From assembly GCA_937870825.1 (NCBI GenBank), contig CALMZO010000218.1, forward strand, positions 1 through 64,000: DNA of 64,000 bases, given 5' to 3'. Under the pieces are notes generated by a model. It had not been told where the DNA came from and made no database searches. It saw nothing but the letters and a program-made list of their open reading frames with translations. A program made the translations under genes and the position numbers. Within the stretch, counting starts at the first letter, position 1. Each line of letters opens with the position of its first letter. This document shows, piece after piece, positions 1 to 7,723 of this stretch. This stretch comes from an uncultured Chloroflexota bacterium. GTDB lineage: Bacteria > Chloroflexota > Anaerolineae > UBA4142 > SHND01.

Positions 1-2030
1 TTCGGACGATATTCGTCAAACACGACATTTAACAACTCTTGCGCGCCATCCTGAGCGCCAGTCGAAGGACCCACAATTGCGATTTCTTTCGGCGGCGCAA
101 GTTCAAACTCGAACGCGTTGAGCCACCATGCAAATCCCGTCGGCGCTTGCGCGAGCGCGGGTTGCAAGGGCGCGAGCGCGGCTTCGCCTGCCTCTATATA
201 CTTTGCATCGCCCGTATACGCCGCAAGTTTGAACTGCACCATCGTCGCCATCGCACTCCCCGACGGCACTGCATTGTCCTGAACATCTTTCGGACGCACG
301 ACTAACTCTTCGTGATCGTCGCTCGTATCGAAAAATCCACCGCGTTCATCGAGGAAATGCGCGAGCATTTGGTCCGCGAGTTCGCGCGCTGCGACAAAAT
401 ATCTTTCCTCGAACGTCGTTTCGTACAACGCGAGCAATCCTTCCGCCAAATTAGCATAATCTTCCAAATACCCGTTCAGCCGCGCTTGTCCATCTTTGTA
501 GGAACGAAAAAGACGAAGGACGGATGACGAAGGACGAACGTCATTCAATTCGTCGGAATCGCCTGCGATTCCCGCTTTCGTCGTTCGTCGTTCGTCCGTT
601 GTCAAATGCTTCAACAAAAATTCTGCGTTGCGAATTGCGATGTGGCGATAATCCTCGCGCTTCAGCACGCGCGCCGCTTCCGCAAACGCCGCAAGCATCA
701 AGCCGTTCCAGCCCGTCAAGATTTTCTCATCCCGCGCGGGTTTCACGCGGCGTTCGCGTGCATTGAATAATTTTTGGCGCGCGTCGTTCAGTTTGCGTTC
801 CACTTCGGATTCATCCACTTTGTGCATCGCCGCGAGCACATCGTTGTCGCGGACGCGATGCAAAATAGTTTTGCCTTCAAAGTTTCCGTTCGCCGTCACG
901 CCATACGCGTCCATGAACAACTGCGCGTCGTTGCTATCCTGCTTTGTTTTGGAAACGATGAGCAACCCCGACGCGCTGCCGCCCAACACGCTGCGAATTT
1001 CTTCGGGTGTCCACACGAAAAATTTTCCTTCGCGTCCTTCCGAGTCCGCGTCTTGAGAGGAGTAAAAGCCACCATTCGCGTCCGTCATTTCGCGGATGAC
1101 GTAATCGAGAATTTCGATGGTGATGCGTTTGTAAAACTCGTTGCCCGTCGCTTGATACGCATGAAGGTACACGCGCGCGAGCTGCGCGTTGTCATACAAC
1201 ATTTTTTCAAAATGCGGGACAAGCCAAATATCATCGGTTGCGTACCGATGAAAGCCGCCGCCGAGTTGGTCGTACATGCCGCCGCGCGCCATCTTGTCCA
1301 GCGTGAACGTGAGCATTTTCAATATCAACTCGTCGCGCGTCTGCGTGTACGCGCGAATCAAAAATTCGAGCGTCATCGGCTGCGGAAATTTTGGCGCGCC
1401 GCCCCAGCCGCCGTTTTCGCCATCAAAGGCACGCGCGAGATTGTTCAATGCGAGGTCGAGAGTGCGTTTGTCGAGCGGCATCATTGCTTTGTTTGTCGCG
1501 CCGCGCGGCATGCCGCTTTCACTCAACGCTTTTTGCATTTCCGCGCCGTTGTGTTCAATGTCCGCGCGTTGATTTTTCCATGCATTGGCGATGCCTTGCA
1601 GCACATTCAAGAACGAGGGCATGCCATAGCGCGGCGTTTTTGGAAAGTACGTTCCGCCGTAAAACGGCTTGCCGTCGGGCGTGAGGAAAACGCTCATGGG
1701 CCAACCGCCTTGCCCCGTCATCGCCACCACCGCATTCATGTAAATCGAATCGAGGTCGGGGCGTTCTTCGCGGTCCACTTTGATATTTACAAAATGTGCA
1801 TTCATAAAACGCGCGGTCGCTTCGTCTTCAAATGACTCGTCTGCCATTACGTGACACCAGTGGCATGCGGCATAACCGATGCTCAGAAAAATTGGTTTGT
1901 TCTCCTGCTGCGCTTTTTGCAATGCCTCTTGACTCCACGCATACCAATCTACAGGATTGTGCGCGTGGTCTACAAGATAGGGACTTGTTTCCTTGACAAG
2001 GCGATTTGTGTATTTTTGGGTGTTATTCAT
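1..2030 (-). CDS. DUF255 thioredoxin-domain protein (YyaL/SSP411 family), 3' end outside window
   Basis: The reading frame starts at an ATG at 2030 and stays open to the window edge (676 codons), so the C-terminus is missing. The N-terminal thioredoxin-like domain carries a CHWC motif near residue 56, followed by the family motif VDREERPD and then the six-hairpin glycosidase-like body (e.g. [10 protein letters not shown]). YyaL/SSP411 proteins fuse a thioredoxin fold to an N-acylglucosamine-epimerase-like domain; their exact reaction is unknown. Two repeat insertions interrupt the coding sequence in frame: a heptamer inverted repeat at about residues 475-509 and a short palindrome near residue 655. 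Family assignment is confident, function is not. Confidence 0.93.
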   Translation of the reverse strand, partial: MNNTQKYTNRLVKETSPYLVDHAHNPVDWYAWSQEALQKAQQENKPIFLSIGYAACHWCHVMADESFEDEATARFMNAHFVNIKVDREERPDLDSIYMNAVVAMTGQGGWPMSVFLTPDGKPFYGGTYFPKTPRYGMPSFLNVLQGIANAWKNQRADIEHNGAEMQKALSESGMPRGATNKAMMPLDKRTLDLALNNLARAFDGENGGWGGAPKFPQPMTLEFLIRAYTQTRDELILKMLTFTLDKMARGGMYDQLGGGFHRYATDDIWLVPHFEKMLYDNAQLARVYLHAYQATGNEFYKRITIEILDYVIREMTDANGGFYSSQDADSEGREGKFFVWTPEEIRSVLGGSASGLLIVSKTKQDSNDAQLFMDAYGVTANGNFEGKTILHRVRDNDVLAAMHKVDESEVERKLNDARQKLFNARERRVKPARDEKILTGWNGLMLAAFAEAARVLKREDYRHIAIRNAEFLLKHLTTDERRTTKAGIAGDSDELNDVRPSSSVLRLFRSYKDGQARLNGYLEDYANLAEGLLALYETTFEERYFVAARELADQMLAHFLDERGGFFDTSDDHEELVVRPKDVQDNAVPSGSAMATMVQFKLAAYTGDAKYIEAGEAALAPLQPALAQAPTGFAWWLNAFEFELAPPKEIAIVGPSTGAQDGAQELLNVVFDEYRP
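47..69. repeat. Short REP-like palindrome inside the DUF255 coding sequence
   Basis: The core matches the CTTCGACT...GCTCAGGA type of short dispersed palindrome and is read in frame as about eight residues. A close relative lies inside the transketolase gene (52817-52839) and a variant inside the Lgt-like gene (14149-14171). Confidence 0.6.
502..605. repeat. Heptamer-periodic inverted repeat inside a coding sequence
   Basis: The left arm runs in 7-base steps (GACGAAG, GACGGAT, GACGAAG, GACGAAC) and the right arm holds inverted copies (TTCGTCG repeated, then TTCGTCC). A smaller palindrome lies between them. The element is translated in frame within the DUF255 protein, where a 30-35 residue insertion is not expected between the helical segment and the YLEDYA motif. 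Confidence 0.75.
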
Positions 2031-2108
2031 TTTCGTTTCTGCGTCTTGTGTCCTCAGCCGAATCGGACGAATGTTGATATTTCATGCTACACACGAGCGC
2101 GGTGTGCC

Positions 2109-2468
2109 TCATTGCGCCGCAACCCAAATCCCCACACAAACAATCAAGACTCCGAGCCAACGATTCCACGGAATTTGCTCGCCGAACAAGAACGGCGAGA
2201 GCGTCAAGACGAGCACGATTGCCAAGCCCATAAAGGGGTAAGCAAAACTGATGTTGCTGCGCGAAACCGCGCCGAGCCATAACGCCGCCGCCAACACGGC
2301 GCTGGCGAGACCGCCCAACACTTGCCAATTCAAAAACGCGCGGACAAGATACGCCGCAATCTCCGCGGCTTGTGTCGGCGCCAACCCCAGCTCTAACGTC
2401 GCGCGCTTGAGCAAGAGCTGTCCGATGACCGTGAAAAAAATCGTTCCGCCAATGAGAAAATAAACCAT
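2109..2468 (-). CDS. Small EamA/SMR-type membrane transporter
   Basis: This 119-residue protein has four predicted membrane helices. It resembles single-unit drug/metabolite transporters of the EmrE/EamA superfamily, including the short flippase subunits used with lipid-linked sugars. The ATG at 2468 is preferred over an in-frame ATG 19 codons upstream, because the first helix begins right after it (MVYFLIGGTIFF) and a GAGGT ribosome site lies about 9 bases upstream. It ends with conserved small-residue helices (LGVLIVCVGIWV). Substrate cannot be inferred. It is transcribed in the same direction as the DUF255 gene and divergently from the DUF456 gene. Confidence 0.8.
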   Translation of the reverse strand: MVYFLIGGTIFFTVIGQLLLKRATLELGLAPTQAAEIAAYLVRAFLNWQVLGGLASAVLAAALWLGAVSRSNISFAYPFMGLAIVLVLTLSPFLFGEQIPWNRWLGVLIVCVGIWVAAQ

Positions 2469-2529
2469 GAGCCTGGACCTCGATGCAAAACTTTTTCTGA
2501 CACCACTCGGTAGACGTGGTTGCATTTTG

Positions 2530-2583
2530 CGTTTTTACATTTCACGCGTTACGTTTGACGATTGACGCTTCCCGTTTCATAAT
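2530..2583. repeat. Degenerate heptamer repeat upstream of the DUF456 gene
   Basis: The stretch between the divergent SMR and DUF456 genes reads in 7-base steps such as TTACGTT, TGACGAT, TGACGCT and TCCCGTT. Its last unit merges into CATAAT, a candidate -10 element. Only one arm is obvious here. Confidence 0.5.
2578..2583 (+). promoter_or_regulatory. Candidate -10 element (CATAAT) next to the DUF456 start codon
   Basis: CATAAT ends 8 bases before the ATG at 2592. A start site 6-7 bases downstream of it would put transcription almost at the start codon, so the mRNA would be nearly leaderless. No Shine-Dalgarno-like sequence fits between them. Confidence 0.4.
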
Positions 2584-2591
2584 CCGCCGCA

Positions 2592-3110
2592 ATGCCTCCA
2601 AACTTTTTCACCAACCCCGCCGCGCAGCTTACCCTGTTGTTGTTTCTTGTCGGACTTATCGGCTCGGTGCTTCCCGTATTGCCCGGCTCCGTTTTGATCT
2701 GGCTCGGCATGTTGGCATGGGGCTGGGGTGAAAACTTTCAGCGCATGGATTGGCTCACGCTCACGCTCTTGGGCATCCTCGCGCTGCTCGCCACCTTTTC
2801 CGAATACTGGCTGCGTCCGCTTGTGCAATTGCGCGCGGGCTTTGGATGGAAAAATATCCTCGCCGCAATTGTCGGCGGACTCGCGGGCGGATTTCTCTTG
2901 AGCGGAATTCCGATTGCAGGCACCCTGTTCGGCGCGGCGATAGGTTCCTTGCTCGGCACCGGCGCGGTCACGTACATCGAGCGCAGAAATTTGCGCGACG
3001 CGTTTCGCGCCGCGCAAGCGTACCTCGTCGGCTGCGCGCTCTCGTCGTTGATTGAAGTGGGCATTTCATTAGTGATGCTCGCGATTTTTGTGTGGCGCGT
3101 CTTTTTCTGA
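2592..3110 (+). CDS. DUF456 domain membrane protein
   Basis: This 172-residue membrane protein has four to five hydrophobic helices rich in glycine (GLIGSVLPVLPGSVLIW; GGLAGGFLLSGIPIAG), the standard look of the DUF456 family, and is about the family's usual length of 160-170. Role unknown. The ATG at 2592 directly follows a candidate -10 box and no upstream in-frame start exists after the repeat. It is convergent with the DUF2905 gene, whose stop lies 2 bases beyond this stop, so the two 3' ends nearly touch and no room is left for a separate terminator. Confidence 0.88.
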   Translation: MPPNFFTNPAAQLTLLLFLVGLIGSVLPVLPGSVLIWLGMLAWGWGENFQRMDWLTLTLLGILALLATFSEYWLRPLVQLRAGFGWKNILAAIVGGLAGGFLLSGIPIAGTLFGAAIGSLLGTGAVTYIERRNLRDAFRAAQAYLVGCALSSLIEVGISLVMLAIFVWRVFF

Positions 3111-3112
3111 AT

Positions 3113-3340
3113 TTATTTGTTCAGCGCGCGCAGAACCACATTCAAAACAATCGTCAAGATGATGCTCAAGAGAATGGAACCGAGAAGCGGAACCATGCAC
3201 GTCATATTTCCCGACTGAAACACAAACGTCCCCGGCAGTTGCCCCCCGCCGAAAAATCGCGATGCGCCGAGCCACAACACGCCAATCAACGCGATGCTGA
3301 TACCGAACGCGATGAGTAGTTTTGGTAAATCGTCCATCAT
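3113..3340 (-). CDS. DUF2905 small membrane protein
   Basis: This 75-residue protein contains two helices separated by a polar loop with GQLPGTFVFQSG, which matches the short DUF2905 family in size and pattern. Function unknown. Its start follows directly on a heptamer repeat that also contains the stop codon of the upstream membrane glycosyltransferase, so the two genes form one transcription unit. Two consecutive ATG codons are available; the first is used here. Confidence 0.85.
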   Translation of the reverse strand: MMDDLPKLLIAFGISIALIGVLWLGASRFFGGGQLPGTFVFQSGNMTCMVPLLGSILLSIILTIVLNVVLRALNK

Positions 3341-3412
3341 AGCCGCCGGTCGCCAGTCAATAGTCGTTTGTCATTTGTGTTTGCGGTGAACAACGAACAA
3401 CTAATGACTAAC
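3341..3412. repeat. Heptamer inverted repeat between the GT-C gene stop and the DUF2905 start
   Basis: Read on the minus strand, 7-base units such as TCATTAG, TTGTTCG and TTGTTCA follow the last codons of the GT-C gene and contain its TAG stop. Partly complementary units (CAAATGA, CAAACGA) then run to the ATG of the DUF2905 gene. The element therefore fills the junction exactly. Confidence 0.65.
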
Positions 3413-4981
3413 AACTCTCTCATATATCGTCAGAAATCTCTCCAGTTCCGGATTGTCCGTCCATTTCACATTCGCGCGTTTGTATTCTGTTACGCTGTCA
3501 AACAAAGTTCCATAAATGATGACATATTTTGGCGCGCGCGTAATGATGTACCCCAAATCAAATTTTTCGTGCCCCGGCGTGCCACTTCCCAAATTCGCGA
3601 CGGGCATTCGTCCGATGTGCAAATCGTTGATGCCAAACATATCAATCGTCGGCAATTCCGAAAAGTACGGCACTTGCCCCGCCGCATCCACCGCAATCCA
3701 CGTCCCCGCCGGCACATTTTGTTTCAACCATTTGCCAGCCGTAATCCGCGCGTGCGTCGCCAACGCCGCGTCAAAACCGCCGATAAAAATTTTGTACTCG
3801 CCGTTGAGCGCGGAAGAGAACCATAGCGCGAGCGCAAGTACCAGTCCCAGTGCGCCTGAAACACAATCAACCAATCTCGAATTTCGAATTTCAAATTTTG
3901 AATTTGCAAAAACTAGTTGCCCTGCAAAAACGATTCCCCCCGCAATCATCAAATACACAAACGCGAGCATCGGCACAAAGAATCGTCCCACCGACCAATC
4001 CCCGCCGACATAAACAATGTACGCGCCGTAAAAGAAAATCACTGCCGCGAAATACGTCAACCCAAAAAACGATTGTTGAATTTCCCTCCGTTCCCTTCTC
4101 TTGCCAAAATAGCGCGCGCTCACCACCACAAGCGCTATCAGCGCCGGCACCAGTATCAGCCACCCCAAATGCACATTCACAAACTGCTGCACATGTTCCC
4201 AACCGCGCAGGATTTGGGCAATCGGTCCGCCGACAGAAACTTTGGCATAAAACGAATTGGGCAAAAGCGAATGATAGTAACGCCAGCGAATCAACCAGTA
4301 CGGCACAAAGACGACGACGAACGACGCGCTGCGAATCAAATCGCCGCGCGTAAAAAATTTACGTTCGTCGAGCAGACGCCACGCGCATTGGTGCGCGGCA
4401 GTGAGTCCAAAGACCGCCGCCGCTTCCGGGCGCGTCATCGCCGCCAGCGCGAAAATAATTCCACTCAACGGTAACCAAGTTCCCTCAGTTCCCTTATTTC
4501 CTTGCTCTCGCACATACAACATCGCGCCCAACGTGAGCAAAAACGCCATCATCGGCGTCTCCAGCCCGCTCACACTCCACAACGCGAACGAACCGTCGGC
4601 GACGAGAAACAACGCCGCCATCCATCCGACGATTGAGGAAAGACCGAGCCATTTCGGAAAACGAATCGTCAGCGCAATTGTGCCGATGCCGAACGCGACG
4701 CCGAGCGCGCTGCTCACGCGTCCCACGTCCCAGCCCGCGCCCACAATCGGCAGCATCATCGCCGTCCACAAAAAATTCGAGAACCCCTCGACCCGTTCAC
4801 TCGGATTGAACGTGAGTCCATACCCGCGCAGCGCGTTCTGCGCGTACACGTACGAGATGTACGCGTCGTCCACCGCATCCCAACCAATTGCGCCATAGAA
4901 CCACAACGCGTGCGCGCAAAACAAAACGCCAAGCGACAAAAAAACAATCGCGGCAATGTTTCGTTTTTGGAAACCATTCAC
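3401..4981 (-). CDS. GT-C family membrane glycosyltransferase (ArnT/AftB-like)
   Basis: This 526-residue protein has about 11 predicted membrane helices and the motif DDAYISYVYAQN near residue 40, followed by GLTFNPSERVEGFSNFLW. That arrangement is typical of polyprenyl-phosphate-sugar-dependent GT-C transferases related to mycobacterial AftB; the acidic pair in the first periplasmic loop is the expected catalytic site. It probably transfers a sugar from a lipid carrier on the outer face of the membrane. The GTG at 4981 is chosen because the 68-codon upstream extension would overlap the lipoprotein gene and because a promoter-like element sits just before it. A heptamer repeat is translated in frame near residues 357-370, between two helices. 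Confidence 0.8.
   Translation of the reverse strand: MNGFQKRNIAAIVFLSLGVLFCAHALWFYGAIGWDAVDDAYISYVYAQNALRGYGLTFNPSERVEGFSNFLWTAMMLPIVGAGWDVGRVSSALGVAFGIGTIALTIRFPKWLGLSSIVGWMAALFLVADGSFALWSVSGLETPMMAFLLTLGAMLYVREQGNKGTEGTWLPLSGIIFALAAMTRPEAAAVFGLTAAHQCAWRLLDERKFFTRGDLIRSASFVVVFVPYWLIRWRYYHSLLPNSFYAKVSVGGPIAQILRGWEHVQQFVNVHLGWLILVPALIALVVVSARYFGKRRERREIQQSFFGLTYFAAVIFFYGAYIVYVGGDWSVGRFFVPMLAFVYLMIAGGIVFAGQLVFANSKFEIRNSRLVDCVSGALGLVLALALWFSSALNGEYKIFIGGFDAALATHARITAGKWLKQNVPAGTWIAVDAAGQVPYFSELPTIDMFGINDLHIGRMPVANLGSGTPGHEKFDLGYIITRAPKYVIIYGTLFDSVTEYKRANVKWTDNPELERFLTIYERVVSH
3872..3910. repeat. Heptamer repeat inside the GT-C coding sequence
   Basis: Units CGAATTT, CGAATTT, CAAATTT, TGAATTT follow one another with 7-base spacing and include a short palindrome. 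They are translated in frame as a polar loop (NSKFEIRNSR) between two hydrophobic segments, so the insertion was tolerated. The units belong to the same sequence family as the repeats at 10.95 kb and 46.2-46.7 kb. Confidence 0.65.
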
Positions 4982-4987
4982 GCCGCG

Positions 4988-4996
4988 ATTGTAGCA
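4988..4996 (-). promoter_or_regulatory. Extended -10 promoter (TGCTACAAT) for the GT-C gene
   Basis: On the minus strand TGCTACAAT matches the extended -10 form TGnTAnnnT. Its last base lies 6 bases before the GTG start at 4981, so transcription would begin at or next to the start codon. Confidence 0.5.
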
Positions 4997-5003
4997 TAAA
5001 CTT

Positions 5004-6248
5004 TCAATGGGTCGGCACGTACACGATTCGCGTATTCGCAAAGGGACGGCTCGACCCTTCCAGCACTGCGAGCCGATTCCACGCATCGGCATTCCAATGG
5101 TCTGTCGCCGCCTGATACAAATGCAATTCCTTCGTGTCCGGCACAAAAAGCAAGAGCAGCGTTCCGTCATCGCGCCACGCCGCATCTTTTAATGTGCCGC
5201 GCGCCTTTGGAATGGGCAGCGTTTGTTCGATAGTGCCATCCGCGCGTGCAATGACCAGTTCCGTCGGCGAATCCGTCAGGTTTGACTGTTTGCTAAACAG
5301 CAGGCGCGTCCCGTCGGGCGACCAGCGCACAATCGAAATCCAATTGGGCGCGTTTTGCGCGACCATTTTCATTCCGCCGTCGTTCACATTCAAAATCGAA
5401 AGCGAGGTTTGCAATATCGCGTCCGGTCCCAGCGGCGTGATGCCTGTCACCCGCGCGATGTGCTGCGCGTTCGGCGAAATTTCCGCGCGCAGATGGGATT
5501 CGGATGTGACAGAGTGCATTTGTCCCGATTGCGGGTCCATCCGCATGATACCTTGCGGCGGCGCATCGGAATTCCACAAGTATTGTTCGACAAACAATCC
5601 GGCGTTTGTCCACGCGAACGCGCCCAAAGGTTTGAGCGAATCATTCGGCGATGTTTGTTGAAACTGTTCAAGCACGCGCGATGCTTGCGTCTCAAAATCG
5701 TGCACGCGCAGTTCCCATTTTCCTTGCGCGGGATTCGATTGGTCAATCACCGTGTACGCGATTTGTTTTCCATCGGGCGAAAAACGCGCGCCGACGATGC
5801 CCGTGTTCCTTCCTTCCGCCAATGTTTGCTGCGCGCCGGTTTCCGCATCCGTCACAAAAAAGCGCACGCGTCCCGTTTGGTCAAACAACATGTATGCGAA
5901 CCGCGCACCATCGGGCGCGACTTGCATCGCAATCGGATTCAACGTTTCGGGATTGTCGGTAAGAATCACGTGCTGTGTCTGCGCGTTCGCCGCGACAATC
6001 GCATTGTCATTCAAAAGCCACACCGCGTTGCGCGGCAAAACCGCCGACGATGTAGGTTCCGGCGTCGGAGCGAGAACGGTGGGATTTTGTACGGGCGGAT
6101 TTGTGGCAGCCGGCGCGGCAGTGGCACGCGGCAGCGCGGTGGGGTCAAAGCGTGTGGGCAGCGGCGGTTGAGTAGGAAGAGTCGCGGAACAACCGATAAA
6201 AACAATCAACAAAAAATTGACAATGAGCCAATTCTTGAATTGGAACAT
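5004..6248 (-). CDS. Lipoprotein with WD40-like (PD40/TolB) beta-propeller
   Basis: This 414-residue protein begins with a lipoprotein signal (LLIVFIGCSA; lipobox cysteine near residue 20), then a Pro/Thr/Ala-rich linker to about residue 75, then repeated propeller blades with motifs such as SPDGKQIAYTV, SPNAQHIARV and SPDGTRLLFSK. These blades resemble the TolB/PD40 repeats of periplasmic or surface proteins. It should sit anchored outside the membrane as a binding or scaffold protein; no enzyme motif is visible. The ATG at 6248 is set by the signal peptide; the longer frame adds 61 codons of non-signal sequence. A second propeller protein of similar layout lies at 20292-22070. Confidence 0.85.
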   Translation of the reverse strand: MFQFKNWLIVNFLLIVFIGCSATLPTQPPLPTRFDPTALPRATAAPAATNPPVQNPTVLAPTPEPTSSAVLPRNAVWLLNDNAIVAANAQTQHVILTDNPETLNPIAMQVAPDGARFAYMLFDQTGRVRFFVTDAETGAQQTLAEGRNTGIVGARFSPDGKQIAYTVIDQSNPAQGKWELRVHDFETQASRVLEQFQQTSPNDSLKPLGAFAWTNAGLFVEQYLWNSDAPPQGIMRMDPQSGQMHSVTSESHLRAEISPNAQHIARVTGITPLGPDAILQTSLSILNVNDGGMKMVAQNAPNWISIVRWSPDGTRLLFSKQSNLTDSPTELVIARADGTIEQTLPIPKARGTLKDAAWRDDGTLLLLFVPDTKELHLYQAATDHWNADAWNRLAVLEGSSRPFANTRIVYVPTH

Positions 6249-6297
6249 GCTCTTTCTTTCATGTTGAAGCGGAGCCAAACGTGCAAAATATAAAACG

Positions 6298-7320
6298 TCA
6301 TAACAACCGATTTTGTTGCGCCTGCTCGGGCGCCGTAAACCCGAGATGCTCGTACGCACGCGGCGTTGCCACGCGCCCGCGCGGCTTGCGGTCAAGAAAG
6401 CCGAGTTGCAAAAGATACGGTTCGTACACATCCATAATCGTATCCGCTTCTTCGCTGATGGACGCGGCGATGGTATCGAGACCGACGGGACCGCCGCCGA
6501 ATTTTTCGATAATCGTTTTCAAAACCTTGCGGTCAATCTCATCCAGCCCCAAATCGTCAATCTCCATCATCGCCAACGCTTGATGCGCGACGGCGGCGGA
6601 AATTTTTCCGTCCGCGCGCACCTGCGCGTAATCGCGCACGCGTTTCAACAAACGATTTGTCACGCGCGGCGTCCCGCGCGAACGCCGCGCAATTTCCGTC
6701 ACCGCCTGCGCTTCAATTTCCGCGCCGAGAATTTTTGCCGAACGGTCAACAATCGTTTCCATCGCCTGTTGGTCGTAAAAGTCCAAACGATACACTGCGC
6801 CGAAACGGTCGCGCAGCGGCGCGGACAACATCGCAAAACGCGTCGTCGCGCCGACGATGGTAAAGCGCGGCAGTTTCAAGCGAATCGAACGCGCGCTCGG
6901 TCCTTTGCCCGTGATAAGGTCGAGCGCGAAATCTTCCATCGCGGGATACAAAATTTCTTCCACCGCGCGATTGAGCCGATGCACTTCGTCAATAAACAGC
7001 ACGTCGCCCGCGCGCAAATTCGTCACAATCGCGGCAAGGTCGCCGGGACGTTCGATGCTCGGACCTGCCGTAATTTTTATCGCCGCGTTCAATTCGTTGG
7101 CGATGATATTTGCCAGCGTTGTTTTGCCGAGACCGGGCGGACCGTACAACAAAATATGGTCAACGGCTTCGTTGCGCCCTTTTGCCGCGTCGAGCAAAAT
7201 TTTGAGATTCTCTTTGACCTTGTCCTGTCCAATGTATTCCGCCAATTTTTTTGGACGCAGGGAAAGTTCGAGCGCGAGTTCTTCTTGTTTGCTGGAAGGG
7301 GAGGTGATTCGGTCAGACAT
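6298..7320 (-). CDS. ruvB: Holliday junction branch-migration helicase RuvB
   Basis: This 340-residue AAA+ ATPase has Walker [10 protein letters not shown] near residue 60, Walker [12 protein letters not shown], sensor GATTR and the C-terminal winged-helix signature [13 protein letters not shown]. It forms hexamers that, with RuvA, drive branch migration of Holliday junctions. Length and motif order are those of standard RuvB. No ruvA or ruvC is seen in the window. A TTAGAAT sequence about 27 bases upstream of the ATG could be its -10 element. Confidence 0.98.
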   Translation of the reverse strand: MSDRITSPSSKQEELALELSLRPKKLAEYIGQDKVKENLKILLDAAKGRNEAVDHILLYGPPGLGKTTLANIIANELNAAIKITAGPSIERPGDLAAIVTNLRAGDVLFIDEVHRLNRAVEEILYPAMEDFALDLITGKGPSARSIRLKLPRFTIVGATTRFAMLSAPLRDRFGAVYRLDFYDQQAMETIVDRSAKILGAEIEAQAVTEIARRSRGTPRVTNRLLKRVRDYAQVRADGKISAAVAHQALAMMEIDDLGLDEIDRKVLKTIIEKFGGGPVGLDTIAASISEEADTIMDVYEPYLLQLGFLDRKPRGRVATPRAYEHLGFTAPEQAQQNRLL

Positions 7321-7435
7321 GGTTACAGAACACTTGTGCGAATTCTAACACAGATTCTAAAAATGGGGCAATGATTTTTCCGTACATTCAGAACGCGTTC
7401 GGTGACAAGGTGAAATTCAGTTGTCCGATGTGCAG

Positions 7436-7446
7436 TATGCTATAAT
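7436..7446 (+). promoter_or_regulatory. Extended -10 promoter (TGCTATAAT) for the DUF951 gene
   Basis: TGCTATAAT is a perfect extended -10 ending at 7446, 10 bases before the ATG at 7457. The predicted start of transcription would leave a leader of only a few bases and no Shine-Dalgarno sequence. This also argues against the earlier in-frame start at 7421, which lies upstream of the promoter. Confidence 0.65.
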
Positions 7447-7456
7447 CCCCCGCGTT

Positions 7457-7678
7457 ATGCCGATGGATGTTGCCTTGAACGATGTCGTGCGTCTGCGGAA
7501 ACCGCATCCGTGCGGCGGGTACGAGTGGACAGTGGTGCGGCTCGGCGCGGATATTGGCATCGTGTGTAATACATGCAAACACCGTGTTCTCCTGCCGCGC
7601 CGCGAGTTTGAAAAACGCGTAAAAAAATTTATTTCAAAAGCGCCGCGCGCCAATTCCGGCGAATCTGAAGCGAAATGA
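7457..7678 (+). CDS. DUF951 family small protein
   Basis: This 73-residue basic protein has the family pattern [11 protein letters not shown] followed by [17 protein letters not shown] and KHRVLLPR, with three cysteines (C and CxxC) that could bind a metal. DUF951 proteins of 60-70 residues occur in Bacillota and Chloroflexota; function is not established, although the small basic fold suggests nucleic acid or ribosome binding. It is likely cotranscribed with the MFS transporter 45 bases downstream. Confidence 0.88.
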   Translation: MPMDVALNDVVRLRKPHPCGGYEWTVVRLGADIGIVCNTCKHRVLLPRREFEKRVKKFISKAPRANSGESEAK

Positions 7679-7723
7679 AATACGCGTGGCGCGCGTTCAC
7701 TAACGCCGCCCACGCAATCTGTT

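Noticed and set aside
774-1835. 353-codon open frame on the + strand
   Set aside because: It is arginine/histidine-rich shadow sequence opposite the conserved DUF255 gene, whose CHWC and VDREERPD motifs prove the minus strand is coding.
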